Positions 1 to 11,500 of a stretch of DNA of 64,000 bases are shown one piece after another. How positions within the stretch are numbered: position 1 is the first letter of the stretch; each line of letters begins with the position of its first letter. The stretch is from NCBI GenBank assembly GCA_025526995.1, contig JAHLKG010000004.1, positions 1,116,001 through 1,180,000 on the forward strand, read 5' to 3'. The notes beneath the pieces were generated by a model, which was not told the DNA's origin, made no database searches, and was given only the letters and a program-made list of their open reading frames with translations. The position numbers and the translations under genes are program-made. The stretch is from Powellomyces hirtus (taxonomy: Eukaryota; Chytridiomycota; Chytridiomycetes; Spizellomycetales; Powellomycetaceae).

Positions 1-1049
1 GCAGAGAAGTAGTCGGAGCGAGAGGCGAGGATGGCACGGTGAGCGGGGATAGTGGCGGATGGGAAGCCCAGGTGATTCGAATAGCGGGGAGAAGTTTGAT
101 GGACATTTGCAGTGGGAAGAGAGGCGGTACTCGAGGTGGTGGAAGATGGGCGATGCTGCAAACGACCTGTAAAGCCGCCGGATGGCTTTGCTTCCGAACG
201 AAGAGTTTGAATCGTTGGCAAATCCATGGGGGTCTCTTGCGGGGATGGCTTGGATTCGGGAGCGTTTTGGGGCATGGACTCCTCGTAGTACCCCAACCCA
301 GATGATTCCGCTTCTGACTCATCATCCAAAACTTCGTGTTCCGGGGTTTCATGTTCCGGGAGTATCGGTTCCACCTTTCCCCTTGCCACATCCTCGATCA
401 TCACTGTACCTTTGTCGTCTTCGTCCGCGTCGTCATCCGCACGTTCGGCGTTCTCGACTGCTGGGGTATCTACTTCCTGCAGAAAATGGGCTGGATCATC
501 CGGACGTTGCACGACAACAAAAGTGACATCAGCCAGCCTCCAGTTGAACAACAGACCGCCCGAGCTTGGTACATCCCGTGCTTGTGATTCCAAAAGCCCC
601 ACCAGCTCCGCCCGCTGTTGCCAGACCACCTCGGCATGCACAATGAGCGTTCCGTCCGAGGTTGCAGCTTCGGAGAGACGGTTCAAGGGCAGCAGCGCCG
701 CCCAACCCCAGCTTCGGGGATGACTGTATCCTTTTCCAAAACCTTCTTGTCCGGCAGGTTCCCGTTCTTTCATGACAACAGGGACCCGGGTATCTCTCTT
801 CATAACAGAGAGTCTAAATGAAGTGATCGGACGACTCCAGGCTTCCCCCTGCGCTTTCTCAGGCTCAGTTTTTACAACGTCCAGGAAGAGCCCCATATGT
901 GTATCCCGTGTTTGCCCATGTCCTTCGGGATAGAGTGAGAGCTCCCAGGTGCAGGTTGAGGGCCCAAACACTGGGGAGGTGATTTTATTTGTCTGACGCC
1001 GGAAACCCGGGATGGCCCATGTCAGAGTGGCCTGAACTTCTTGGAGCAT
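1..1049 (-). CDS. MATH-BTB domain protein, partial at window edge
   Basis: Likely a substrate adaptor for a Cullin-3 ubiquitin ligase: MATH binds substrate and BTB binds cullin (family knowledge). The start ATG is at 1049; an in-frame stop lies upstream. A MATH domain follows at about residues 8-140, with TWAIPGF, KITSPVFGP and an FRLSV segment. A BTB domain opens at about residue 173 (DVTFVVVQ) and resumes near residue 332 with IPAHRAILASRSDYF just before the window edge. The roughly 145 residues between these two BTB pieces are acidic and Ser/Thr-rich, so this BTB carries a long loop insertion. No intron is needed to read the part visible here. The C-terminal part lies outside the window. 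Confidence 0.85.
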   Translation of the reverse strand, partial: MLQEVQATLTWAIPGFRRQTNKITSPVFGPSTCTWELSLYPEGHGQTRDTHMGLFLDVVKTEPEKAQGEAWSRPITSFRLSVMKRDTRVPVVMKEREPAGQEGFGKGYSHPRSWGWAALLPLNRLSEAATSDGTLIVHAEVVWQQRAELVGLLESQARDVPSSGGLLFNWRLADVTFVVVQRPDDPAHFLQEVDTPAVENAERADDDADEDDKGTVMIEDVARGKVEPILPEHETPEHEVLDDESEAESSGLGYYEESMPQNAPESKPSPQETPMDLPTIQTLRSEAKPSGGFTGRLQHRPSSTTSSTASLPTANVHQTSPRYSNHLGFPSATIPAHRAILASRSDYFS

Positions 1050-1593
1050 TGCTTCAACGTTCCAATGGTGTTTATGTTGTGCGGTTGGTAGTGTGCAATT
1101 GTAGCAAAAGTGTGCGTCAAGTGGGGAAGCTCATTTCGGGTGGCAGACGAGGTGACGAGTGACGGGACGGTGCGCGCGTGTGCCAAGGCCTGCATCAACA
1201 ACAGATACCGCAAAAGCAACCGCTGCTATCTTACAAAATATCACACAACGACTATTGAGACTGACATGCTCGTAGAGATGAATATCTTCCAAAATGAGCG
1301 ATGAACGTCAGTCGCCTTCGGCGGAGCTGCTCAAATCTAGAATCAGATCTGAAAACTTCACTTTGTTGATACTGGGCAAAATATTTGCGGAACTTGGGAA
1401 TGCATATGCTTGCGTGCGTCGATAGTCCAATGAATTGCCACATCAACGGTTGCTGAAACGCAGCGCAGAATGCTTTATGTCTATAAAATTTGTCCTGCGA
1501 GCTTCTGCCTGTTGTGTCAACAACAACGGACTTTGCGCGAGCTGTCAACGTCGCGATCAACATATCCTGCTGGTCTCTGTCGTTATTCTAACA
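1050..1593. other. Divergent intergenic region, MATH-BTB / MOG1
   Basis: This 544-bp region separates two divergently transcribed genes and should hold both promoters. Several short ORFs occur on both strands, but none has recognisable content or splice context. I see no clear TATA box, tRNA or repeat. Confidence 0.5.
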
Positions 1594-2341
1594 ATGCCAG
1601 TACCAAGTCCATCCACCATCCCAACATGTCGGAAAGATCTATACGGAGGAGCCATGTCGATGTCGATTCCTCAGTCGTTTGCAGACGTAAGGTAATGAGC
1701 TTCTCCATCCACTTGCTGCATGGCTTGTGATTCTCATTTCACAGGTGACTTCGCAGCATGCTCCGTGAGGTCCCGAGCAATCAAGAAGTGTTTGCAGACC
1801 AACTGAGCGACCAAAGCATCATGATTGAGCTGCTGGAACTGGCCAGCGACGCAACCACTGAGAATGCTGGAAAGTACCACTACGCCCAACTCGCCCAGGA
1901 CAATGAGGCAGTGACAAGCGATATATTATCTGAGGAGCAGCTAGATACTTCCAACGCTCTCCCATTTCTACCGTGAGTTACGAAAATGCTAGCTGCAAAC
2001 CGTCTGGTCTGCTGACAGTGACAACCTGTAGGTCCAACGTCCATGCGTCAATAATTGTGGGACGTCAAACCGTAGCCAAGTTCAACGAGAGCAGCCCTGA
2101 CGCACACAATGTTGTCATCATCTATCTGGCGCTGATTCGGATTCCGCAAGTGACCACAGATCTGGTCATATCACACAATCAACCGATCGTCCTGGGATCT
2201 GCCAGTAGCTCGACCACCGCTCTGGCTGGTGTAGGGCTTCAGGCCCCTGTTGCGGAAGAAGGGCTAGACAGTTTCCGGAAGATGTTACAGTCTCTGAAGA
2301 TCATGGACTGGGGCCTCTTTGGGGAAACGGGCTCTGGTTGA
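1594..2341 (+). CDS. MOG1: Mog1, Ran GTPase-binding nuclear import factor
   Basis: Exons are 1594-1691, 1757-1972 and 2032-2341 (207 aa). Mog1 binds Ran and modulates its nucleotide state in nuclear import. Visible family features are LYGGAM near the N terminus, then FADVSMLREVPSNQEVF, which is restored only when intron 1 ends at the AG at 1756. A helix with IMIELLELAS follows, and the protein ends in the typical MDWGLFG. The start at 1594 was chosen because the LYGGA strand precedes the nearer ATGs at 1654 and 1660 and belongs to the family core. The next gene, the DUF1308 gene, converges from 2543. Confidence 0.88.
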
Positions 2342-2542
2342 TGCCAAGTTCCCACATCTGTCTACCATGGTCCTGCGTTAGAGGAACCCGCTATTGGCCG
2401 AGATCAAGGGGGGATCTTCCGTTCGCAAAAACATGCACATCCAGTCCCAATGCTCATGCTAATCGTGTTTTGACGTTCTGGTCCTTACACGTCGGTCAAC
2501 ATTCTGACTCAGTCTTGCAAATATCCCTTATCCAATAAGTCA

Positions 2543-4105
2543 TCACTTATCCATTTGATCGGCAATAAACTTTGTGACTCGCAACTCGACCAGCGACCGT
2601 GGCTCGTGAACCCAAAGACTTATACCTCTCAATCCCTGGTGCGCAAGTGCCCGTTCCATCCAGGAATTTGCAGTGACAGTTGTAGCCCGGAGTTTGTCGC
2701 CTGTTCCGAATACAGCAACATGGTGATACTGGAATTTTTTGGACACCAGCGATGGTGCGTCACCATCTTGGTTTTTGTCCAGCATCGAAAGAAATCGATC
2801 TGATGGTTGGTCTGGTACAACTGCAATTCGACCATACGGCGGGAGAAATGGCGGCGCATTGAATGTTCTGATGTCAACATCTCGCTGTCGTTGCAACTCA
2901 TTGTCCTCGAGTTCCGCCAGCCAGTCGTCTGCTTCGGGACCTGGGGCGATCAAACCTCTTGCGCGGAGCCACTCAGTGGGACCTCCGAGAAGTTTGACAA
3001 TATCCAAAAACTTTCGAAGCGCCGAGCGGGTAGTGAACAGTTTGCGGCCCAAAAGCAGGGAATGCAGCACCGGGAGTATTGGGTCCGCTTTCTCCTGCGA
3101 CTGTTGTAGCTGCAGCGGGGGGACATCGAGAGCGCCATGGGGAATCGTGTTCAGCTTGTGTGTTATGTCAGTGACTGTCAAGAAAAACGACCGCAGTCAG
3201 CAACTGACCGCTCATCGTTGTTTAGCATTCATGACGAGGTGCTTACCCAAGGTGATGAGAGTAGTCACATCCAGATTGAGGTCATCAGAAATATTGGGAT
3301 GTACAGTCAAACGATCTCCGCTGTTCAAGACCTTGCTTTCGGCAGGCGATTCGGGCTGAACAGATACAATGATCTCTTCCTTCGTTTCTGTTCGCGCTTC
3401 CACCACAATCCCCATAGATCGCAATGTATGCAGTATCCGCAGATCGACCTCGTCCGCGCCCAAGAACTTCATCTCAATGGTAGGTCGTTCGTAGTGCACC
3501 AAGTTCTGCTCAGCAGCCCTCAACAAAATCTTTGCTTGGGTGTAAATGGGTATTTCTGGGCCGGTGGCCTCTTCATCGCTATTGGAATTCGTGCAGTCCT
3601 CACCCGAGTTATCGTCGCTTTCATCAAAATCCTCGTCGTAGTCATTCAGTTCATTTTTGAATCCCTTCAATGCCGAAGCCTTGACTTTGATCCATCGACG
3701 CCCGTGACCCGCTACAACATCAACTCGCACCCGTTCGCATTCGCCACCTTGGGAGTAACTAAAGGTCCGAAATACATGCGTGACGTCCTCTTCGGTGCAT
3801 GCAAGCTGGAAGACCGCGCTCAAATATGGAATGTTCGAACACGACACATGCGGTCCGCGTATCGTTGACGGATTGGTGACCAGCTTTTTCAGAAAAGCTT
3901 CCTCGGCTTTGACCACCGTTTTGAACTTTGGCAGTCCTTCGATGTTGCGTTCTCCAGCTGCCAATGGCCTCTTCACTTGCTTCCTGCCCGTGGTCGAAGT
4001 TTTGGAAATGAGCACATCGATATTAGAGATGAGAGATTGGGCGCAGGCAAGGAGCTTCGACGCATCGGACAGCAATGTTTTTGAATCTGGTTGTTCTTGG
4101 GTCAT
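2543..4105 (-). CDS. DUF1308 / UPF0415 (C7orf25-like) protein
   Basis: Exons are complement(2543-3174, 3247-4105), giving 496 aa. The family is conserved from fungi to animals and poorly characterised; its C-terminal DUF1308 region is thought to be PIN-like. Matches to the family along the protein are VDVVAGHGRRWIKV, LLRAAEQNLVHY, LDVTTLITL across the splice, VVPDQPSDR, and the C-terminal core VAVFGTGDKLRATTVTANS followed by LWVHEPRSLVE. An acidic spacer (DEDFDESDDNSGED) sits near residue 160-180. Splicing joins TLITL to VTDITHK. The gene is divergent from ARL1 and convergent with MOG1. I do not assign a biochemical function. Confidence 0.85.
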
Positions 4106-4560
4106 TCGTCAGAATGTGAAAGTGATAGAGGTGAGTCTGGATGTGTTGCCAAAAGTTGACAGGTCTACAGCGCCACGCAAGCGGTACGCGGCAGGCGGCT
4201 CGCTCGCCACTTCGCCTCCTCAACTCGTTTGTGCATCTGTTGTCTGCGCTTTTACAAATAGACAAGACCTGCCTGTTTAGAAACCTTCCGCTGGTTTGGG
4301 GTGAGCGATCCACAGGTGAGAATCCCACCCATTTCCGCTGGACTGTGGCGGAACCATCGGTTTACAAGCCGCGGCTAGACGTCGCGCTTTGGCGTTGCGA
4401 AACTTTGACGGACTCACTGTTGCATGGATTTCAGGGCCACACTTGATAGCCAACATAGCTTTACGTCTGCGTGCATACAATTTTCCGATACCGATTGGTC
4501 CTCTTCTCTCTCGACTGTTTCCACTCCTACCCCCAAAATTCACATTTGCACACCTCCAAA
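4106..4560. other. Divergent intergenic region, DUF1308 gene / ARL1
   Basis: A 455-bp region between two divergent genes. It has pyrimidine-rich stretches just upstream of ARL1 (about 4500-4545), compatible with a fungal promoter or leader. No gene or repeat is supported. Confidence 0.45.
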
Positions 4561-5109
4561 ATGGGTCAACTATTCTCGCGGATGTTCTCACGCCTTTGGG
4601 GTTCCAAAGAAGTCCGGATATTGATTCTCGGACTGGACGGTGCCGGAAAAACAACGATTCTATACCGGTTTCAAATTGGCGAAGTGGTGACAACGATCCC
4701 CACCGTCGGCTTCAACGTTGAGACGGTCACCTACAAAAACATCAAGTTCCAAGTGTGGGATCTCGGTGGTCAGACTTCCATCCGACCATACTGGCGATGC
4801 TACTACGCCAACACCGACGCGATCATCTACGTTGTCGATTCACAGGATAGGGACCGAGTGGGCACAAGCAAGGAGGAGCTGGCGGCTATGCTGGAAGAGG
4901 AGGAGTTGAGGGATGCGGCTTTGTTGGTGCTGGCGAATAAGCAAGACATGGAAGGTGCCATGTCGCATACCGAGGTGTCGGAAGCGTTGGGATTGACGAG
5001 TCTGAGAAACAGAACTTGGACGATCTACAAGTGTAGCGCAAAGACTGGGGAAGGGTTGACGGATGCGCTGGATTGGCTAGTCAATGTCGTCACGGGAGGA
5101 AAGAAGTGA
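4561..5109 (+). CDS. ARL1: ARL1, Arf-like small GTPase
   Basis: Single-exon gene of 182 aa. Arl1 acts at the trans-Golgi, recruiting GRIP-domain golgins and other effectors. The start at 4561 gives MGQLFS, so Gly2 is available for N-myristoylation; an in-frame upstream extension would bury it. The GTPase motifs are all present: P-loop GLDGAGKTT, switch I region around [10 protein letters not shown], switch [22 protein letters not shown] for guanine, and CSAKTGEG near the C terminus. The length matches the family. The stretch [20 protein letters not shown] and the [10 protein letters not shown] segment favour ARL1 over ARF1. The lack of introns contrasts with most neighbours. Confidence 0.95.
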   Translation: MGQLFSRMFSRLWGSKEVRILILGLDGAGKTTILYRFQIGEVVTTIPTVGFNVETVTYKNIKFQVWDLGGQTSIRPYWRCYYANTDAIIYVVDSQDRDRVGTSKEELAAMLEEEELRDAALLVLANKQDMEGAMSHTEVSEALGLTSLRNRTWTIYKCSAKTGEGLTDALDWLVNVVTGGKK

Positions 5110-7053
5110 GGAGTACTTTTCTTATAATCAATATTGAATAAACTGGAAAGGTCGCGCAGGTTGCACAGAGCTGGCTCATATTGCAATCGAGACATACCAT
5201 GGATGGAGTAGAGCAAGATTCGCCAGAAATCACCTTCCTCTCTGGCAAATTCACTGCCCTTGTGGGTATCAGACATGCTTCCCGGTGAAATGCAGTGTAT
5301 CGAATGAGCTGCCAAGATCTTGCATGTTCGCTGTTTAAGGGTTGGTACAGAAGAGAAAGAATGGTTCCGGCACGATACGAGTAGGAGATGCGGGCAATTA
5401 TAGTGTTGTAACTCAATATCACCAGCTTTCCTAACCATGGAAAGAGGTTGTAAAGATCCCCTCTCTCAACTACCCATATGTGTGTCATCGGGGTGTCATC
5501 CTCGCTGCTTCAGATCAGTTTGTGCTTTTATATAATGCTGCGCACACGGATGCCCCAGATCAAGAGATAACCCTGCATAACTCACATAATGTGGACCATA
5601 TGCAGGATGATAGACCAGCCAACATACTCGCTTGATTGAGGAATTTTGAAATTGCACCAAACTACCCACCTATACGTCTAGATGATCACGTTTGATTACT
5701 AGATGTCACGCACCAGTTTCCCCATCAGTGGTGGAAGGAAGGCATCTTGGCAACACGCGGCTCCGCACCTCCGCGCCTGCGCCACTCGTCAATGGACCCG
5801 TCAATATGCGGAATCAGATTTAAGAACGTTTATCGCCTTAACACGGGTCCCTCCATGAGTCTCTACAGACAGTGTTGGCAAGGATCGGACAATTCGAGGA
5901 TATGGTTCTTGCAGAAGGATTGACATGTAGTTCTTTCATCCTTTCTCACTTGCATCATGTTTGAACATTCACCTATGGCTGGCAGTCGTTCCTACAGAGC
6001 TCATGAAAACACCAGTAACAGCTCTACTTCCAAGCTCTTTCTCAATGAAGAAAGGACTTCAACTGGTCTACCCCATTCATCACTTTCCCCTCATTCAAAA
6101 TGCGCAGACAGATGAATTCCATTGTCTACCTGTGTCTATGCATTTGTTGAATCATCTCGAATATGAGTGGTGGCTATGGTTCATGCAATCTGGAAATACG
6201 CACAAAACACCATCCAGGAGGGGCTTTGTCGTAGATACGCTCGGTAGTGGTTCATCTGATGGAAGAGTGACTCGATCTCAGCATGCTATGTTGCAATCTA
6301 TAGCCTGATGTGAAATGCATACCGCTGGGGGTCCACATGTCACAAAAGATGACGACTTTTCCCGTACACGGGTAAAGTTGACCAGGGTTTGATTTGAGAC
6401 GCAATGTGTTACCTCGCCGATTCAGATTAGGTGCCAAAAATAGGGTGTTCGCAGGAGGTGCACTGAACCGATCCAGCCGTGGAGGTGCCGCATAGTGGAG
6501 GTATTGACCCAGTTGTGGATCATATCCCAGCGCATATATCGGGTACGCATTTGGCATATCACCAATTCATGGCCTGCAGCCAGGAAACTTAGTAGTCGTT
6601 TTGGAGAAAGTGCACCAATCGGTAGTCAGTCACCATGTTCGATATGTTGTTTCTCGTGTGGTACTCCCGAGTTCGTGTGTCTCACTGACTTATCAATCCC
6701 GACGCCTCAGACACCTCGGTATGGAGACATGGCACCTGCTTTGCGCAAGAAGTTGGTCACGCAGCATCATTCTCGGAATGTCGTCATTCGCAACGATTCA
6801 TTATTTATACCCAAAGGCGCCATGGGCCGTGCCTCTTTCTCACCTTTTGCGATAGATGGTGTCAACTCTTTCACTTTGATGCTCACAGACAAGAATTTCC
6901 AACCATGGTAGGCGTGGGTGTGCTATCGTAATACAAATAGTCAATATCCATATTGATGAACATGCAGATTTGCAGGTAGTGTAAGTGTGCTAATCAGCTA
7001 GATACAGAATACAAAGTGTGTTGGACAAGAGACAGAACGGGAGGATTAAAGTT
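5110..7053. other. Long intergenic stretch (1.9 kb), no supported gene
   Basis: Between ARL1 and the convergent GPI-protein gene I find no recognisable protein. Base composition is more AT-rich than in the flanking genes. The best ORFs are 5961-6308 (+), 6495-6911 (+) and 6252-6557 (-); only the last is listed separately. A TATAAATAA-like element occurs on the minus strand near 6800. A species-specific gene or a decayed gene is possible. Confidence 0.5.
6252..6557 (-). CDS. Hypothetical ORF, unsupported by homology
   Basis: An ATG-initiated ORF of 101 codons in an otherwise empty 1.9-kb stretch. It opens MPNAYPIYALGYDPQLGQY and has balanced, protein-like composition with few rare residues. 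About 250 bp upstream on the same strand is a TATAAATAA sequence. No family is recognised and no convincing splice sites extend it. It could be an exon of a longer gene, a decayed gene or chance. Confidence 0.2.
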   Translation of the reverse strand: MPNAYPIYALGYDPQLGQYLHYAAPPRLDRFSAPPANTLFLAPNLNRRGNTLRLKSNPGQLYPCTGKVVIFCDMWTPSGMHFTSGYRLQHSMLRSSHSSIR

Positions 7054-7730
7054 CTAAACGTAGATCATGACGGCAGCAAGGACGGCAGCGGAGGCGCCGA
7101 CCAAGCCTACAAAGTGGGATACACCGACGGCGCCGTTCGGGGTCGAAGCGGGTTGGGTAGGTGCGGCGGTGGAGGCGCTGGTGGGCGCAGCAGTACCGAC
7201 AGCAGGAGTGGCGGAAGCAGAAGGGATGGACGCCGAGACAGGTACAGGTGTCACGGGAGCAGGCGCAATCCAAGGAGCTGCGGACGGGCGTTGATGAGAA
7301 TCTCAGAAGAGAAGACCAGTCTTTAGATCTTCAGGTGGGAACTTACCAGGCTGAGGCAGAGCCGCGGGGTTAAGGCCTGCTGCTGAGCACTTGGCGGTCT
7401 GTTCAGTGAGGGCGCCAGCTCTCTGAGCGTCCACAGTCGCGTTTCCGGAGCAGAAAGTGTAGCAGCGCCTGCGAGGAACGGTCACGGAGTCAGATACGCT
7501 TACAAAAACAGAGAAGAAGCAGAACAGAAAGCCTACAGTTTGTTGACGATTGCGTAGCACTGGCAAGCAGTTTCGAGAGTGGCATTAGCACGGGGTCCCG
7601 TCTGGAGAGGCCCGCAAGTGGATTCCAAGAAGCCGTCGCTGTCGGAGATGCATCGTTCGTAAGTCGCAACGTCGCAGCTTTGCGAGGCGGCGGCCGCAAC
7701 GAGTGCCAGGAGAACAGCTGTGGTCTTCAT
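7054..7730 (-). CDS. Small Cys-rich GPI-anchored secreted protein, CFEM-like
   Basis: Exons are complement(7054-7277, 7347-7468, 7537-7730), 179 aa. The N terminus MKTTAVLLALVAAAASQ is a signal peptide. The mature part has eight cysteines in about 75 residues, including ACQCY and CYTFC pairs. The spacing resembles, but does not strictly match, the fungal CFEM pattern. A Pro/Ala/Ser/Thr-rich stalk follows (VTPVPVSASIPSAS and similar), then a hydrophobic C terminus, GVSHFVGLVGASAAVLAAV, of GPI-signal type. A cell-wall or plasma-membrane location is inferred. Intron 1 restores NKL-RCYTFC and intron 2 joins PQP to APWIAP. The specific role is unknown. Confidence 0.75.
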
Positions 7731-8548
7731 ATTGTTTGTTGGGGAAGTGTATTAGAGTGACTGAATAGTTAGTGGAGAGGACTTATTGGAGCGAGAGCAG
7801 GAGATAAATACTGCAGCACGATAGACTGTTAGAATGTGGGAGGGAAAAGAAAGGAGTAGTTTTAAAGTTGCGCGCAAGTTGTGAACACGGGGTGAAACGA
7901 AGGCCGTTCTGTCACAAACGACTCATCACAGCCGCCCCGAGTCAGTCAGCCTCCCCAATACTACATAGGCTATCTTATCATCCACCTGCGCGCTGTTCAA
8001 AAGTCACGGGGTTTCGTATCGTACTGTATATATACATAAGAAGCTTGACCTGTTATTAGCCCCACAGCTTCCTTTCAGCCATAAACTTCGTCCACAGAGC
8101 CCACCTCAATCAACGAACAACACAAGGAGTATATCAAGAAGGATAGGATCATGACCAAAGTTGCTTCAAGGATCGTCGGGGATGCATACCACGTGTCTAA
8201 ATGGGATGTCCTGTATGCACTCTCGGCCATGAAAAGCGTTCCCAGGGTTCTTCTTGAAAACCAACAAAAAGAGTATGGAACCTTGCGGGATCTGCTACCC
8301 CAAGGGCTGCAAATTTCGTCCATTGAAAGCCCTTTTTGCGATCGATTTCCCACCAAAGTTTGATTGAAAACATGTTCCAGTGTCATGATTGATCGCTGTG
8401 GTTAGAGCTTGGATAGATATAGCGCATAAGGGTTCGGGGCACTTTGTTCTAAATTCAACTTTCCACGCGTCGTGCTTTCTCAAACTTGAAGCGACATGAC
8501 TGAACAATTGCCCCAGGTTTGGTTTCCTACAAGCGTCTTCAAACACTG
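7731..8548. other. Divergent intergenic region, GPI protein / SNF5
   Basis: About 820 bp. A short ORF at 8151-8363 (+) has no recognisable content. Just before the SNF5 ATG, the sequence at about 8505-8516 looks like a 3' splice site (CCCCAG), so SNF5 may have a 5' leader intron or an additional upstream coding exon. Confidence 0.4.
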
Positions 8549-11500
8549 ATGGAACAGGACTCCACTGAAGTTGATGTGGCTGTCCAGCCAGATGACCCTG
8601 CATCTTCTATAGATTCACCTTCTGGCATATCGCAAGTGACAGGCCACCCGGGACCGAACGAGAAACCCGGCCCACTGGTGTCCAATGTACGTGAACAGAG
8701 AGAACCACAGAAGGTTCAACAAACACATAGTGGAAGTCCCCCGTCCGAACAGCCTTCGGCTGAAGCAAACCAAGACCGCATGATTGGGGCCCCCGAGCTG
8801 GTATCACAAACGCCATCAACAACCTTCAGCATCCAAACCGCACAAACTCCTCAAAGTCCAGTATTCTCGCCACAAACTATCGCAGAACATGGTGCTCAGT
8901 CGATTTCCCCTGGCCATCGGACTGGAAAGACAGAAATCGAGAGGAATATGCCGCCGGGGAAAGACGTCCCAACCACGGAAGATCATCACCAATCTCATAC
9001 TAGTGCCCCTCTAGGGACTCTTCAACAGTGGTCAACGACTTCTTCCCCATACCCACAAAGTGGCCCTCATCAAAACGCTTTCCTTCCCGGTGCCAACTTG
9101 TCGCCGTCTACCGTGTCTGTTCCTGGATTCGAAGCCTGGGATCGCCAGTCCAGACTGCCCTCTGGTTCACCAGCCGTGCCACCGCAACTTCCTGATGTTG
9201 GGAGTAAAGACTCCAAATTTGACCAGCAGGCGTTGCCTATCGGGTTACCGAGTTCACAGGGGTATTTGTTGCATACTTTGCAAAGATCTGCGGCAGGTCC
9301 AGTGGTTCCGGGGTCCGAACCTACTTTGACAAACACGCTGCCAACTACTCAGCCAACGACGATATACCATCCACCCGCAGCCCACGAACTGTATCCTCAG
9401 AAGTCTGTCTCGCCGACATCAGGAGGCTCGCCGATCTCCCAGGCTCAGGGTGACGTTATAGCACAAAGTGGTGCTGGACCACCACCGCTTGGGGTTCCAC
9501 AAATCATAAGCCCTTTGATTGCTCATCCGGGGTTGCCGCAGACATTCGTACAGAATCCTACTCAGTTCCGACCCAACATAAAAATGCTGCACCAGATGCA
9601 CGCGCTTCGCATGCAGTCGGCCGGAGTTCCGCCGATGCAGACTGGGATGTTACCACTCCGACCGTCTCCCGTCATCTCTCCCGACACGCAGACTGGTGGC
9701 GCTACGTCCACGAACTTGACACCTGGGTCACCAACGCAGATTCGTCCGTTCCCGATGATCTCAGGTCAACTGACTTCCCAACCACAGATTCGTCCACATC
9801 AAATAATCTCTGGTCAGCTAAATACCCCGCGCAATACGCTTTCACCTACAGGAGCTTCGCACTCTGGGAATCTGCCATTACTGTCATCTGCTGAGGCTGG
9901 TGGTGCAGTTCAAAAGATCTCTCCGTTATGGTCTTCTCCTGCACCGAATTTTAGATCAGATACTGGGCAAGGGGCGGAAGTTCCACATCCGTTTTATCCA
10001 CGCCAAACTCGGGCAGAACTGAACCTCGTCCAAGGAGGCCTTCTTCCAGCAAATTCCAGTGGATTTGCGTCCGGACACGCTCACGTAAACGATGCACAAC
10101 AGGTCAATCATCTTGCTTCACCAGTATCACTGTCAGCCGCCCAGAGCGTCAGTCGGCCGACTATACTTCGGCAGTTTCCACTGCCGGGCAATACCTCCAC
10201 CAGCGAGGTCAGGCAAATCCAGCCCACCGCCACTGTCCAACCTCAGTTGGAAGAACATCCAAGGGGCGAGACTCGGCACGTTCTGCCCAATGCTAATATA
10301 ACGACACAGCCATCGTCTTCGCCATCATCCACGTCATCGCTACCTGCAACACATGGAACCCTGCCCACCGTCGAGGACGCCCATCGACGAGTCACGCCGA
10401 CCGGTCCACCAAAAGGACAAGAAGCTGAAGCAGAAAATGAGTGGGAGTCGCCACCTCAAGATCACCGCCCGACGTTGAGTCCGACGACCTCTCATCCGCA
10501 CCAGTCGCATGGATCTCACTCAGAACCTGTTCCTGACATAGTACCTACACCGCAAGGAGATCCTGATATGTCTGAACCGCCTATCATACGACAAATTTCA
10601 GATGGCCCTTCTTCCGTCAAGACTCCGGAGGACAGCCCTCATGTTTCGCGAGAGATGAACCCGTTTCCATCAGTGGGAGTGTCTGGTGAACTATCCGGGG
10701 AAATAGTGGACGACCCCCGTGGCTCCGCAGATCATCCACCACTGGGCAAGACGGATAGCTCAAATCCCGCCGAAACTCACCAAAGTCCACTTTCAGCTAC
10801 CCAAGACCAGACGCTCCCGATGTATCAGCCCTCTGTGAGCGACGACAAGTCCGTGGTTCACCAGTCGGAAGTGCATGAACAACCACTTCCTGCTGCATCC
10901 GGAAACACGGCACAAGACAGCTTGCCTCAGGGGGTCACTGAGGTACCTCATGATAAGATGGACTCACACCCCGGTAGCGAACGGCATCCGTCCGAAGCAT
11001 CACACCCAGCAGGGACTCCTGGGCCAAATGAAGATGAGATGGAGTATGCCCGGACTGAGGACGATAATCCCGGTGCAGAACTCTCGTCATCTTTAAGACC
11101 GCAATCCAGTTTTTACGAGGCGATGCGCAGAGAAATTGCACAAGAACGACTTCAGAGCGAGCAGGCTGGTCAGAGCCAGCAGGGCTCTACCGCGGCCATG
11201 GAAGTGGATGAGCAGGCTCCTAGCGGTCTTCCTCAACCAGACGTATTTCAGCCTCGAGTGCCTGCGGCTTCTCAGCCGATGGAAGGTAGCCCTTATGCCG
11301 GTCAGCCGCCACAATTGTCTCAACAGATATTTCCGTCACCTACGCCACATCCTTCAAGCTTCCCGCCACCATCGGAGCACTATCAGGCGAGAATGCACAT
11401 ACCTCCACAGTTTTCAGTACCTTCTCAGCCCAGCGAAATGTCTCAGGCCCAGGCTCGCATGGAAAGAATGCGAACATTGAGCCAGCAACGTGGTCAATCC

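Noticed and set aside
2739..3359. Plus-strand ORF of 206 codons
   Set aside because: It lies opposite the DUF1308 gene, whose frame has clear family motifs; it is an antisense shadow.
3137..3868. Plus-strand ORF of 243 codons
   Set aside because: Antisense to the first exon of the DUF1308 gene; no independent support.
5961..6911. Plus-strand ORFs 5961-6308 and 6495-6911 as one gene
   Set aside because: Neither contains a recognised motif, and no donor-acceptor pair joins them convincingly.
8151..8363. Plus-strand ORF of 70 codons before SNF5
   Set aside because: Too short, no recognisable content, and it could simply lie in the SNF5 promoter or leader.
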